The notes beneath the pieces were generated by a model. It was not told the origin of the DNA. It ran no database searches and saw only the letters and a list, made by a program, of their open reading frames with translations. From Verrucomicrobiales bacterium (GTDB taxonomy: Bacteria; Verrucomicrobiota; Verrucomicrobiia; Limisphaerales; JAFMIX01), in assembly GCA_017853785.1 (NCBI GenBank), contig JAFMIX010000002.1, positions 1 through 50,620 of the forward strand: a DNA stretch of 50,620 nucleotides. The letters are read 5' to 3'. Position 1 is the stretch's first letter; each line of letters starts with the position of its first letter. The translations under genes and the position numbers were made by a program. Of this stretch, positions 41,065-49,326 are shown piece by piece.

Positions 41065-41394
41065 ATGGCAACTGAATTGAAGATCGAGAAACTCACCACC
41101 GGCAACGGCGCGGCCCCCAAAAAAGGTCAGGCTGTATCGGTTCACTACACCGGCTGGCTGACGAACGGCAGCAAGTTCGATAGTTCCGTGGACCGCGCCG
41201 AGCCGTTCACGTTCGTGCTGGGCGCGGGGCAGGTCATTGCGGGCTGGGATCTCGGCGTGGCGACGATGCGGATTGGCGATAAGGTGAAGCTCACCATACC
41301 GCCGGAACTCGCGTATGGTCGCGAAGGCTATCCCGGCGCGATTCCGCCGAACGCCACCTTGGTCTTCGAGGTCGAGCTGCTGGCGGTCGGGTGA
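41065..41394 (+). CDS. FKBP-type peptidyl-prolyl isomerase, minimal cytosolic form
   Basis: 109 residues, a single FKBP domain without signal peptide. It accelerates cis-trans proline isomerisation. The signature VSVHYTGWLTNGSKFDSSVD, the FTFVLGAGQVIAGWDLGVAT loop and the closing LAYGREGYPGAIPPNATLVF, EVELL match FKBP12-size proteins. It is preceded by a palindromic repeat. The 148-bp region after it contains no feature I can name. A second, exported FKBP lies at 48343-49188. Confidence 0.93.
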   Translation: MATELKIEKLTTGNGAAPKKGQAVSVHYTGWLTNGSKFDSSVDRAEPFTFVLGAGQVIAGWDLGVATMRIGDKVKLTIPPELAYGREGYPGAIPPNATLVFEVELLAVG

Positions 41395-41542
41395 GGGCGT
41401 TGCGCCTCACACAAAGTCCGCCAAGGCCGCAAAGGGGACACGAAGTCGCGCGCTCGCTTTCCCCTTTTCTCCCCCGCTCTCTTTCGCGCGGACAGGCGGG
41501 GCGCGCTGTCCTATTTTGAGGGCAGTTCACAGTGCGCGCACC

Positions 41543-42676
41543 TCACTCGTTGATGTGGATCACTTTCGCCGGGGGGAAGCCGTTGAAGAACGTCGCCGAG
41601 GCGTTGCTGTAGGCACCGATGTTCTCCGCGTAAACCAAATCCTCAATGTCCAGCGGCGGCAGATGCTCCGATTGCGAGATCGTGTCCAAGCCGTCACAGG
41701 TCTGGCCGAAGATGGCGCAAAGCTCTTTCTTCCCGGATTTGAAAGCCTGAAGCGGATACTGGCAATGGTCAAAAATGATACCGCTGAAGGTGTGATAGAC
41801 GCTGTCGTTGATGTAATAGCACTGCTTGCCGTCGCGCACGGCCTTGCCGATGACGCGGGCGACGCTCGTGGCGGCGGTGGCAACGAGGAAGCGGCCCGGC
41901 TCGGCGAGAATCTGGATGTCCGGCGCGAAGAGGCGCTTGATCTCGGCGTTGATGACCTTGGCCAGCTCGCGGAACGGGCGGACGTGTTTGTTGTAGGGCG
42001 CGGGAAAGCCGCCGCCGATGTCGAGAATCTTCAGCTCGTGGCCGCGCGCCTTGGATTCGCGCATGACCGCCGCCGCCGCGTTGAGGGCCTGCACGAAGTT
42101 CTGGAAGTTCGTGCACTGGCTGCCGACGTGGAAGCTCAAGCCCTCGACCACGAGGCCGAGCTGGAACGCCGCTTCGATCAGGTCCACCGCCTCGCCGGTG
42201 GCGCAGCCGAACTTGGAGGAGAGTTCGCATTGCGACCCGGTGTTATCCACGCGCAACCGCAGGACCACGCCGGCGTGCGGAGCATATTTTTTTATTTTTT
42301 GCAGCTCGGTCGCGTTGTCGTAGGTGACGAGCGGCTTGTATTTGTCGAGCGCGAGCAGGGTTTCCTTCGGCTTCGTGGGGTTGGCGTAGATGATCTTGTC
42401 CCAGATGAAATCCTGCTGCGCCTTTGGGGAAAGCTTCTTGATGTTCTCATAGACCATCATGAACTCCGGCATGGACGCCACGTCGAAGCTCGCGCCGCAC
42501 TTGTAGAACGTGCGGATGATGGCCGGCTCACAGTTGGCTTTCACGGCGAAGTAGCATTGGACGTCGGGCAGGTGGCGCTTGAATTCGGCGTAATTCCGGC
42601 GCAGCACGTCGTGGTCGATGATGACGAGCGGTGTGCCGTGTTTCTTGGCGAGCGATTGGAGCTGGGATTTGGTCAT
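41543..42676 (-). CDS. ornithine/lysine decarboxylase-like PLP enzyme (fold type III)
   Basis: 377 residues. Family 2 decarboxylases form putrescine or cadaverine from ornithine or lysine. The PLP Schiff-base lysine is Lys46 in CYFAVKANCEPAII. HVGSQCTNFQNF, the Gly-rich DIGGGFPAPYNKH, ILAEPGRFLVATAA and the catalytic-Cys region FGQTCDGLDTI are typical, with the active-site tail ENIGAYSNASATFFNGFPP. The start at 42676 (ATG) is chosen over a longer frame that overlaps the sigma-factor gene. A deoxyhypusine-synthase-like gene lies 3 kb away, so polyamine synthesis is plausible. Lysine versus ornithine preference cannot be read. Confidence 0.87.
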   Translation of the reverse strand: MTKSQLQSLAKKHGTPLVIIDHDVLRRNYAEFKRHLPDVQCYFAVKANCEPAIIRTFYKCGASFDVASMPEFMMVYENIKKLSPKAQQDFIWDKIIYANPTKPKETLLALDKYKPLVTYDNATELQKIKKYAPHAGVVLRLRVDNTGSQCELSSKFGCATGEAVDLIEAAFQLGLVVEGLSFHVGSQCTNFQNFVQALNAAAAVMRESKARGHELKILDIGGGFPAPYNKHVRPFRELAKVINAEIKRLFAPDIQILAEPGRFLVATAATSVARVIGKAVRDGKQCYYINDSVYHTFSGIIFDHCQYPLQAFKSGKKELCAIFGQTCDGLDTISQSEHLPPLDIEDLVYAENIGAYSNASATFFNGFPPAKVIHINE

Positions 42677-42740
42677 GGTGATGAAATGTCGGCGAGACTT
42701 TCGGGAGTTCGCTCCGGCGGCACAAGAATTTTTTTCAGGT

Positions 42741-43481
42741 TCAACACTCGAAGGCGCCGAACAATGCCCGCAGTTCCTGATCCACCAGCGTCGGATCGGC
42801 GAGGGTGCTGCAGATTTCTTCGCGGAGGAGAGCCCGGTAGCGCTTGCGCAGCCGGTGGACGGTGACCCGCACCGTGCCGGCATCCAGACCGAGAGATTCC
42901 GCGATTTCCACCGCCGCCGGCTCGCCCCGGCCGGCTTCGAGGAAGATGCGGAGTTGCGCGAATTGCTGTGCCTTGCCTTCGGCCTCCCATTCGGCCTGCA
43001 GCCGCGCGATGACTTGGGCGAGCAGGGTCAGCGCCCATTGGCGGTCGTATTCCTGGTCCGGGCTGGCGGCGGCGGCGGCGACTTGAAACCGGTTGTCGGC
43101 GGTCTGCCAGTCCAGCGAGAAGTGGGTCGCCCCGCCGCCCCGCTTGAGGCGCTGGGTGCGATCCCATTCGTTCGCGAGATAATGTTTCAGCGCCGCCAGC
43201 AGAAAGGCGCGGAAGCGACCGCGCTCGGCGTTCAGGCTGCGCAGATAATTTTTTTCCAGAAAGCGCGCGAAGAATCCCTGCACCGAATCTTCGGCATCTT
43301 CCGGGGAATGGCCGCGGCGCCGGACGTAGGCGTAGAGCGGAAACCAGTAGTTGCGGCAAAGCTCCTCCAGCGCACCAACAGAGTGCGGTTTGTGGTGCTG
43401 GCTTGCCGCAAGCACCACTGACCAACGGGTCGTGGCGAAGGAGTCGCCCGCAGTGACCGGGGCTGGCGTGGCAGTCATCAT
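42741..43481 (-). CDS. ECF-type RNA polymerase sigma factor
   Basis: 246 residues from the ATG at 43481 (second ATG at 43478). Region 2 has ELCRNYWFPLYAYVRRRGHS, then PEDAEDSVQGFFARFLEKNY and GRFRAFLLAALKHYLANEWD. Region 4 is AAVEIAESLGLDAGTVRVTV, then HRLRKRYRALLREEI. The long linker and the opening SFATTRWSVVLAA match ECF sigmas of Planctomycetes/Verrucomicrobia that sit beside protein kinases. The kinase gene lies 450 bp away on the same strand. No anti-sigma factor is present, so the kinase may control it. Confidence 0.85.
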   Translation of the reverse strand: MMTATPAPVTAGDSFATTRWSVVLAASQHHKPHSVGALEELCRNYWFPLYAYVRRRGHSPEDAEDSVQGFFARFLEKNYLRSLNAERGRFRAFLLAALKHYLANEWDRTQRLKRGGGATHFSLDWQTADNRFQVAAAAASPDQEYDRQWALTLLAQVIARLQAEWEAEGKAQQFAQLRIFLEAGRGEPAAVEIAESLGLDAGTVRVTVHRLRKRYRALLREEICSTLADPTLVDQELRALFGAFEC

Positions 43482-43572
43482 AAAGAAATAGTAGGAGATA
43501 CGGGAGGAAAATACAGCCAATAGAATTTTCCCTGGCGGCAGCAAACCAAGAGACGATGCCAGGTTGAAGTGC

Positions 43573-43863
43573 TTATTGTTCAGAACTGCGTTCCAGTCGC
43601 ACCGGAGTCAACTCCTTCAAGTGGATGCCCACAGAATAGTTGCGACCGGAGTCCACCATGGCGTCGAGAAGCTCGTAATCTCCATTGGTCACCGAGGCGA
43701 CTCTTCTAATCGAACCTCGTCCCAGTGGCTGCCCCAACCTGCCGGGATAAATGTCCTGCACGAAGCTTCCGACGACGATTTGCCCTCGTCGATAGTTCGG
43801 CGAAATCCGCGGGAGCGGAGATTTTCTTCGATAGAAAAACTGGCGTGAGCGGCGCCAGAGCAA
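43573..43863 (-). CDS. hypothetical small protein, possibly a gene remnant
   Basis: 96 residues from an ATG at 43863. The C-terminal 65 residues read like a real beta-rich domain (GQIVVGSFVQDIYPGRLGQP, SVTNGDYELLDAMVDSGRNY, SVGIHLKELTPVRLERS). The first 30 are Arg-rich and less convincing, and another frame (43689-43937) overlaps them. A frameshift near 43790 that joins the two is possible. No family recognised. The gap between the kinase and sigma-factor genes otherwise holds nothing. Confidence 0.35.
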   Translation of the reverse strand: MLWRRSRQFFYRRKSPLPRISPNYRRGQIVVGSFVQDIYPGRLGQPLGRGSIRRVASVTNGDYELLDAMVDSGRNYSVGIHLKELTPVRLERSSEQ

Positions 43864-43933
43864 GACAGCATAGGGTCCGGGTTAGCTGCCGAAACTTCCG
43901 CCGCCGCAATGCTGGCGCGGCGGGTTGGCATTA

Positions 43934-45823
43934 TCATTTTTTAGAATCAACCTTGTCTGGCACTTTTGGTAGAGTCGAGTCAACGGGGCTTGAAGCTTTG
44001 TAAATAGCCTGGATTTCCTCGGCGGAAAGGGCGCGGTTGTAAAGGGACACCTCATCCAAAGTCCCCGGAAATAGTCCGGCAGTCACACCGGCAGCATAGG
44101 CTCCTAATTTCAAAGGTTCGTCTGTCGCCTTCAAAATTCCGATGACTCTCCCCTTTCCATCCAATGCCCCGTTCACATAACCCTGCAAATAAGAGCCGTC
44201 ATAAACCATCGCCACATGATGCCAGACACCAAAATTGAGCGTGGTCGCACAATCCAAGATATACCAACTAATCCCCAATTGGGCATGACAGCGTAGCTTC
44301 TGTGTCCGACTAATGCCTAATGCCCAATCAATCGTCCTATACGCATCCACACCTTTAGCAATCAAAACCAATGCATTATCATCACCAATGCCTGAGGTTC
44401 TCGTATATTTTACCCAACCCTCGATGCTGAACGGCCCAGTCATCTTAACCGCCGGACTACTGGGCACGGTGACGTAGGAATCTTTTCCGTTGAAATTGAA
44501 GGCCTTTCCTGTCCTTCCCGGGGTGAAATCCACCCCACCAACCAATGTGCCATCGTTGCCACCAACAGAATCGTTGGCACTTCCCTCCGCCGACCACCGC
44601 GCCACTAAGCCCGGAAGCGTCTGTTTTTGTTGCAGACTGCGCCAAGCCGCCTTGAGCCGCTCCCGAACAGGGGAAGATAACATCACGGTCAGCAGCAGCA
44701 CCACCACTGCGAGCCCCGCCAGGACGCTGCAGGCAACCAAGAAGCCTCTCTTGCCGGAGTCATCCGCGGCAGCCCCTTCAGCAACCGCCGCCGTGCCGCC
44801 GGTGGCTGCGATGGTTTCCACCACGGTCTTGATTTCGCCGGCCTGCTGGTAGCGCAGTTCGGGATTTTTTTCCAAAGCGCGCAACACCACGGCATCGAGG
44901 CGCACATCAATTTGCACTTTGCCGGAGGGCGGCGCGATGGGTTTGGCAGGGAGTTCGCCGGTGAGTATCTGGTAGAACACGACGCCGAGCGCGTAGATGT
45001 CCGCCCGGTGATCCACTTCGCCGGGTGCGTGAATCTGCTCGGGCGACATGTATTGCGGCGTGCCCATGACGCCGGTGGTGAAGTCCGGCGCGGGTGCGGC
45101 TGCCGGATTGGTTGCCCCTGATTCGTCCGATTCGCCGGGCTTGATGATCCGCGCCAGGCCAAAATCCGCCACCTTCACACGACCACGGCGGTCCATGAGG
45201 ATGTTCTCCGGCTTGATGTCCCGGTGGACGATGCCTTGGTCGTGGGCGAACTGGAGGGCGTCGCAAATCTGCGGGATGATGGCGAGCGTCTCGCGCGGGG
45301 CAAGGCGGCGGGTGGCGAGTAATTGCAGCAGGTTCACGCCGTCCACAAATTCCATGAGGAAGTAGTAGAGTGGCGCGGCAGGCGTCGCCGGATCGGCGGC
45401 GGTGGTGGAGACGTTGCCGAACTCATACAAGGTCACGATGCCGGGGTGGTTGAGCCGGGCGAGGGCCTTGGCTTCGCGGGTGAAACGTTCGGCGAATGTG
45501 GAGTCTCCGCCGATGCCGGGCGGGAGGATTTTCAGGGCGACAATGCGATCGAGCTGTTTTTGCCGCGCCTTGTAAACCGCGCCCATCCCGCCTTTGCCGA
45601 GGAGTTCGAGGATTTCCAACTGCGGAAACAGCGGCGCGAGTTCGGCGATGGGTGGAGGGGTGAACGGCGTCTGTTTGGCATCCGTGACGGTGTCGGGGTG
45701 CGCGCCCATCTGGAGCAGACAGGCCGGGCATAGGCCGGCAAGCGGGCCGGCGGCGAGCGGTGCGCCGCAGTGCGAGCAATATTCGGCTTCGGGCATCGGT
45801 GCGGAAGGTTTTACAGGTTCCAT
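43934..45823 (-). CDS. Hanks-type Ser/Thr protein kinase with C-terminal LamG-like domain
   Basis: 629 residues. An N-terminal zinc ribbon (Cys16-x-x-Cys19, Cys32-x-x-Cys35) is followed by a kinase domain: LGKGGMGAVYKARQKQLDRI, HRDIKPENILMDRRG, KVADFGLARI and GTPQYMSPEQI. One membrane helix (FLVACSVLAGLAVVVLLLTV, about 360-380) leads to an extracytoplasmic concanavalin-like/LamG domain (about 410-620: RWSAEGSANDSVGGNDGTLV, SIEGWVKYTR, GTLDEVSLYNRALSAEEIQA). The fusion suggests a surface sensor that binds a carbohydrate or protein and signals inward. It lies near an ECF sigma gene on the same strand. Confidence 0.88.
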   Translation of the reverse strand: MEPVKPSAPMPEAEYCSHCGAPLAAGPLAGLCPACLLQMGAHPDTVTDAKQTPFTPPPIAELAPLFPQLEILELLGKGGMGAVYKARQKQLDRIVALKILPPGIGGDSTFAERFTREAKALARLNHPGIVTLYEFGNVSTTAADPATPAAPLYYFLMEFVDGVNLLQLLATRRLAPRETLAIIPQICDALQFAHDQGIVHRDIKPENILMDRRGRVKVADFGLARIIKPGESDESGATNPAAAPAPDFTTGVMGTPQYMSPEQIHAPGEVDHRADIYALGVVFYQILTGELPAKPIAPPSGKVQIDVRLDAVVLRALEKNPELRYQQAGEIKTVVETIAATGGTAAVAEGAAADDSGKRGFLVACSVLAGLAVVVLLLTVMLSSPVRERLKAAWRSLQQKQTLPGLVARWSAEGSANDSVGGNDGTLVGGVDFTPGRTGKAFNFNGKDSYVTVPSSPAVKMTGPFSIEGWVKYTRTSGIGDDNALVLIAKGVDAYRTIDWALGISRTQKLRCHAQLGISWYILDCATTLNFGVWHHVAMVYDGSYLQGYVNGALDGKGRVIGILKATDEPLKLGAYAAGVTAGLFPGTLDEVSLYNRALSAEEIQAIYKASSPVDSTLPKVPDKVDSKK

Positions 45824-45902
45824 GACCTATTCAGAAGCAAAACCTGCGGAACGTTACGGAAAATTTTTGCCGGGGGGAATCGCCCCGTCCCGTCCCGGCA
45901 AC

Positions 45903-45933
45903 AAAAAAGGCCGGAGATCGCTCTCCGGCCTTT
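45903..45933 (-). terminator. Rho-independent terminator of the deoxyhypusine-synthase-like gene
   Basis: AAAGGCCGGAGA (45906-45917) and TCTCCGGCCTTT (45922-45933) form a perfect 12-bp stem with a 4-nt loop. On the minus strand the stem ends in six T residues. It lies 21 bp after the gene stop and separates it from the kinase gene. Confidence 0.9.
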
Positions 45934-45954
45934 GAAACAGGATTACCGCGCGGA

Positions 45955-47163
45955 TCAGAACTTGGGTTCGCTGCCGTCGAGCATCTTCACGTTGTTGTGC
46001 GCGAAGTATTCCTTGGTCAGAGCCTTCATCATCTTGGGCATCTGGTCGATGAGGCGCTTGAGCTTGCGCGGCTTGTGCTTGGCCAGCGCGTAGTGCGTGA
46101 CCAGCGGCATGGCGATGGTGGTGTCGGTGTAGCACACGATGGCGTCGGGCAGCTTGGTGGGATCAACCTTGCCCCAGCTGACGGCTTCGCCGGGCGTCGC
46201 GCCGGAGAGACCGCCGGTGTCGGGCCGGGCATCGGTGACTTGGATGAAATAATCCTGGCCGACTTCCTTGATGCGGAGGACTTCCTGAATTTGGGGTTCG
46301 GTCTGGAGGGTGAAGTTCTTCGGACTGCCGCCGCCCCAGAGGACGACGCCGCTCTTGCCGCCGCTGCGCTTGGCCGCGAGGACGATGGCGGTGGATTCAT
46401 TGACGTCGATGGACGGGTTCACGCGGAGCTTGTTGCCGCGGAGTTCCACGCCGGCGACGTTCATGCCGATGGTGGAGTCGCCGGGCGAACTGGTGAAGCA
46501 CGGCACGCCGGCGCGATAGGCGGCGGCCATGACGGAGACGTCCTTGAGGCCGTTCTTGCGTTCCCATTCAGCGGCGTATTTGCCGATCTTGTAGTGGAGT
46601 TCGGTCGTGCCCATCTCCTTCTGGAACTCGGGCTGGACAAGGATTTCGCGGAGAATCTCGTCGGTGGCCATCAAGCCGTCGGAGTAGGGGATGACGACGT
46701 CGTAGATGCGGACGAGGTCGTTGTCGCGCAGGTCGGTGTCGTCGAACTTGAAGCTGCCGGAGTGGACGGGATAATTCAGCGCGAAGTGCAGATCGTGGTA
46801 GAGGTTCGCGCCGGTGGCGACGATCCAGTCCACGAAGCCGGCCTTGATGAGCGGGATGATGCTGGAGCAGCCGAGGCCCGCCGGGGTGAGCGCGCCGGAC
46901 AAGCTCATGCCGATGGTGACGTCCTTATCAAGCATCTTGTTGGTGAAGAGATGGCAGACCTCGCGGAGGCGGGCGGAATTGTAGGCGAGGAACGTCTCGT
47001 CGATGATGTGGGTGAGTTTTTCCTTGCCGGTGAGGTTCTTGGGCTGGATGCGTTTGCCCTCCATGTATTTCTTTTTGTGGGGGCAGTTCTTTTCCTTCAT
47101 CCAGTCTGGCATCTCTGCCACGGCTTCGCGGTTGTGGATCTTGTAGCGTTCGGTTCGGGCCAT
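45955..47163 (-). CDS. deoxyhypusine-synthase-like enzyme (likely polyamine synthase)
   Basis: 402 residues from the ATG at 47163. Deoxyhypusine synthase transfers an aminobutyl group from spermidine to eIF5A, which bacteria lack; bacterial homologues are associated with homospermidine or related polyamine synthesis. Family blocks: TIGMSLSGALTPAGLGCSSI, IPLIKAGFVDWIVATGANLY, HDLHFAL, YRAGVPCFTSSPGDSTIGMN, and GVVLWGGGSPKNFTLQTEP, where the Lys aligns with the catalytic lysine. LVTHYALAKHKPRKLKRLID is a C-terminal extension. The decarboxylase gene nearby could supply putrescine. It has its own terminator. Confidence 0.83.
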   Translation of the reverse strand: MARTERYKIHNREAVAEMPDWMKEKNCPHKKKYMEGKRIQPKNLTGKEKLTHIIDETFLAYNSARLREVCHLFTNKMLDKDVTIGMSLSGALTPAGLGCSSIIPLIKAGFVDWIVATGANLYHDLHFALNYPVHSGSFKFDDTDLRDNDLVRIYDVVIPYSDGLMATDEILREILVQPEFQKEMGTTELHYKIGKYAAEWERKNGLKDVSVMAAAYRAGVPCFTSSPGDSTIGMNVAGVELRGNKLRVNPSIDVNESTAIVLAAKRSGGKSGVVLWGGGSPKNFTLQTEPQIQEVLRIKEVGQDYFIQVTDARPDTGGLSGATPGEAVSWGKVDPTKLPDAIVCYTDTTIAMPLVTHYALAKHKPRKLKRLIDQMPKMMKALTKEYFAHNNVKMLDGSEPKF

Positions 47164-47269
47164 AATTTTATAGAGTTGAGCTGCGTTAAAAAAACTAGGC
47201 ACACACGATACGCGCTGTGGCAGGGAAGCCAATAATAATCTCACCCAGAACGGGCGCGTTCCGGCAGAA

Positions 47270-48340
47270 TCAGATCTTCACCTTGAACTGCTCGCCCTTC
47301 TTCAGGGAAAGTGCGAAGGCGGCCATGAGTTCCGGAATCTGCTCCAGGTCTTTCAGGCTCACCAGTTCCACCGGCGAGTGCATGTAGCGGTTCGGCAGGC
47401 TGATGAGCGCGCTGGCGATGCCGCCGCGCGTCCAAAAGATCACGTCGGTGTCCGTGCCGCTGGTGGCGGACATGGCTTCGTGCTGGAGCGGAATTTTCTT
47501 CTTCGCCGCGACTTCTTCCAGCCGCTTCACGACTTCGGGATGGTTGCAGCCGCCATGGGTGAGGGCGGGGCCGCCGCCGACCTTCACATCGCCGTGCTGC
47601 GCCTTGCTGACGGTGGGATAATCGGTGGCGTGGGTCACGTCCACGACGAGCGCGATGTCCGGCTTGAGCGAGTAGGCAATCTGCCGCGCGCCAAGCAAGC
47701 CGACTTCTTCCTGCACATTCGAGACGGCGCAGATTTCGGGCGCGAATTTGGATTTCGATTCCCCGAGCAGTCGCAGCGCCTCGGCCACGGCGAAGGTGCC
47801 GATGCGGTTGTCGAAGGCGCGGGCGATGGCGAGGTCGTCGCGGAGGAGTTCAAATTCGTCCACGAGGGTGATGGGGTCGCCGATGCGGACGATTTTTTCA
47901 GCGGCTTTGCGGCTGCTCACGCCGATGTCGATGAAGAGGTCGTGGATTTTCGGCGGCTTGGGGTCGCCGTCTGATTTCATGAGGTGGGGGGCGACGTTGC
48001 CGACGACGCCGCGCACGGCGCCGGCGCGGGTGTGGATGGTGATGCGTTGTGCCTTGGTGATGGCGGCGTCGATGCCGCCCATGCGGCGGACGTAGAGGAA
48101 GCCATCGGCGTCGATGTAGTTGACGGCCATGGCGATTTCATCGGCGTGGGCGGCAAGCATGAGGCGGGGCGAACCGCCTTTGTTAAGGACGGCGACGCAG
48201 TTGCCGTAGGCGTCGGAGAAGGTTTCGTCGGCGAATTGCGTGACGTAGTCGAGCCAGACGCGTTGGCCGCGGGCTTCGTGGCCGGTGGGGCTGGGGGTGT
48301 TGACGAGTTTCTGGAGGAAAGCCAGCGAAGGTTTTTGCAT
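47270..48340 (-). CDS. M42-family metallo-aminopeptidase
   Basis: 356 residues. M42 enzymes (FrvX/PepA-like tetrahedral aminopeptidases) trim peptides in the cytoplasm using two metals. SPTGHE, LMLAAHADEIAM (His ligand and Asp), ARAFDNRIGTFAVAEAL (bridging Asp), NVQEEVGLLGARQIAYSLKP (catalytic Glu pair), and TSGTDTDVIFWTRGGIAS, SLPNRYMHSPVELVSLKDLE (His ligand) are all present. It starts 2 bp downstream of the exported FKBP gene, with which it forms an operon. Peptide transporters elsewhere in the window make a role in peptide use plausible. Confidence 0.92.
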   Translation of the reverse strand: MQKPSLAFLQKLVNTPSPTGHEARGQRVWLDYVTQFADETFSDAYGNCVAVLNKGGSPRLMLAAHADEIAMAVNYIDADGFLYVRRMGGIDAAITKAQRITIHTRAGAVRGVVGNVAPHLMKSDGDPKPPKIHDLFIDIGVSSRKAAEKIVRIGDPITLVDEFELLRDDLAIARAFDNRIGTFAVAEALRLLGESKSKFAPEICAVSNVQEEVGLLGARQIAYSLKPDIALVVDVTHATDYPTVSKAQHGDVKVGGGPALTHGGCNHPEVVKRLEEVAAKKKIPLQHEAMSATSGTDTDVIFWTRGGIASALISLPNRYMHSPVELVSLKDLEQIPELMAAFALSLKKGEQFKVKI

Positions 48341-48342
48341 GG

Positions 48343-49188
48343 CTATTTGTTCGCGGCTTTTTCGGTCAGGGCTTTGACGTCGTCGGCTTTGATGGTTTCG
48401 ATCTTGGCGCCTTTCTTCATCTCCTCGGCGCTGGGCACGCGGATGATATCGCTGGTGATGGGCTGGGGCGCGGCGACGGGGGGCGGGGCGGTGCTGCCGA
48501 GGAGTTCGACTTCAAAGATGAGGGTGGAGTCCGGGGGGATGTTGGCGTTGCCGCGTTCGCCGTAGGCGAGGGGGGCGGGGATGAAGAGCCGCCATTTCGC
48601 GCCGGGGGACATGAGTTGCAGTGCCTCGGTCCAACCGCGGATGACGCCGGTGACGCGGAAGGTGGCGGGCTGACCGCGTCTGTAGGAACTGTCGAATTCG
48701 GTGTCGTCGATAAGGGTGCCGCGGTAGTTGACGGTAACGGTGTGGTCCGGCTTGGGGGGTTCGCCGGCGCCGGGATTGAGGACTTCGTATTGCAGGCCGC
48801 TGGGAAGGGTGATGACGCCGGGCTTGGCTTTGTTTTGGGCAAGGAATTTTTCCCCGGCCGCTTTGTTTTCTGCGGCGGCGTTCTTGCGTTTCTCCATGAC
48901 GGCTTGTTGGAGGACCTGCAAGGTGGCGTTGAGTTCCGGCTCGGTGATTTGCGGCGCGCTGCCAGTGAGGGCGTCTTTGAAGCCGCGGGCGAAACTCTCC
49001 GCATTCAAGAGCTCCGGGGAGAGGCCTTGGCGGCGCAGGTTGCTGCCGATGTTGAGGCCGAGGGCGTAGCCGTTTTTCTCGGTGGCATCCTTGGATTCGG
49101 CGGCGGCAGGGGCCGGGGACTTATCGGCAGCGCTGGCGGGCAGGGCGAGACCGGCCACGAGGAGGGCGAGGAGAAATTGAATTTTCAT
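48343..49188 (-). CDS. exported FKBP-type peptidyl-prolyl isomerase (Mip/FkpA-like)
   Basis: 281 residues from the ATG at 49188, which begins a signal peptide (MKIQFLLALLVAGLALPASA). The N-terminal dimerisation region has YALGLNIGSNLRRQGLSPEL and the long helix LNATLQVLQQAVMEKRKNAA. The FKBP domain follows: VTVNYRGTLIDDTEFDSSYR, VIRGWTEALQLMSPGAKWRL, and LAYGERGNANIPPDSTLIFE. An unusual 50-residue Pro/Lys-rich tail (PPPVAAPQPITSDIIRVPSA...) extends past the usual end. Role: periplasmic protein folding. It is co-transcribed with the M42 gene. Confidence 0.9.
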   Translation of the reverse strand: MKIQFLLALLVAGLALPASAADKSPAPAAAESKDATEKNGYALGLNIGSNLRRQGLSPELLNAESFARGFKDALTGSAPQITEPELNATLQVLQQAVMEKRKNAAAENKAAGEKFLAQNKAKPGVITLPSGLQYEVLNPGAGEPPKPDHTVTVNYRGTLIDDTEFDSSYRRGQPATFRVTGVIRGWTEALQLMSPGAKWRLFIPAPLAYGERGNANIPPDSTLIFEVELLGSTAPPPVAAPQPITSDIIRVPSAEEMKKGAKIETIKADDVKALTEKAANK

Positions 49189-49326
49189 GCGGAGGATATT
49201 TCCGCAACCGGTGCGAACTGGCAATGGAATAATGTGCCGGGCGGACAAATCTGCTTTCGTCGTGAACATTCCTTGATACCTTTGGTCAAAGCTGTGCCGT
49301 TAAAGGCGCACGAATCAATCGTCATC

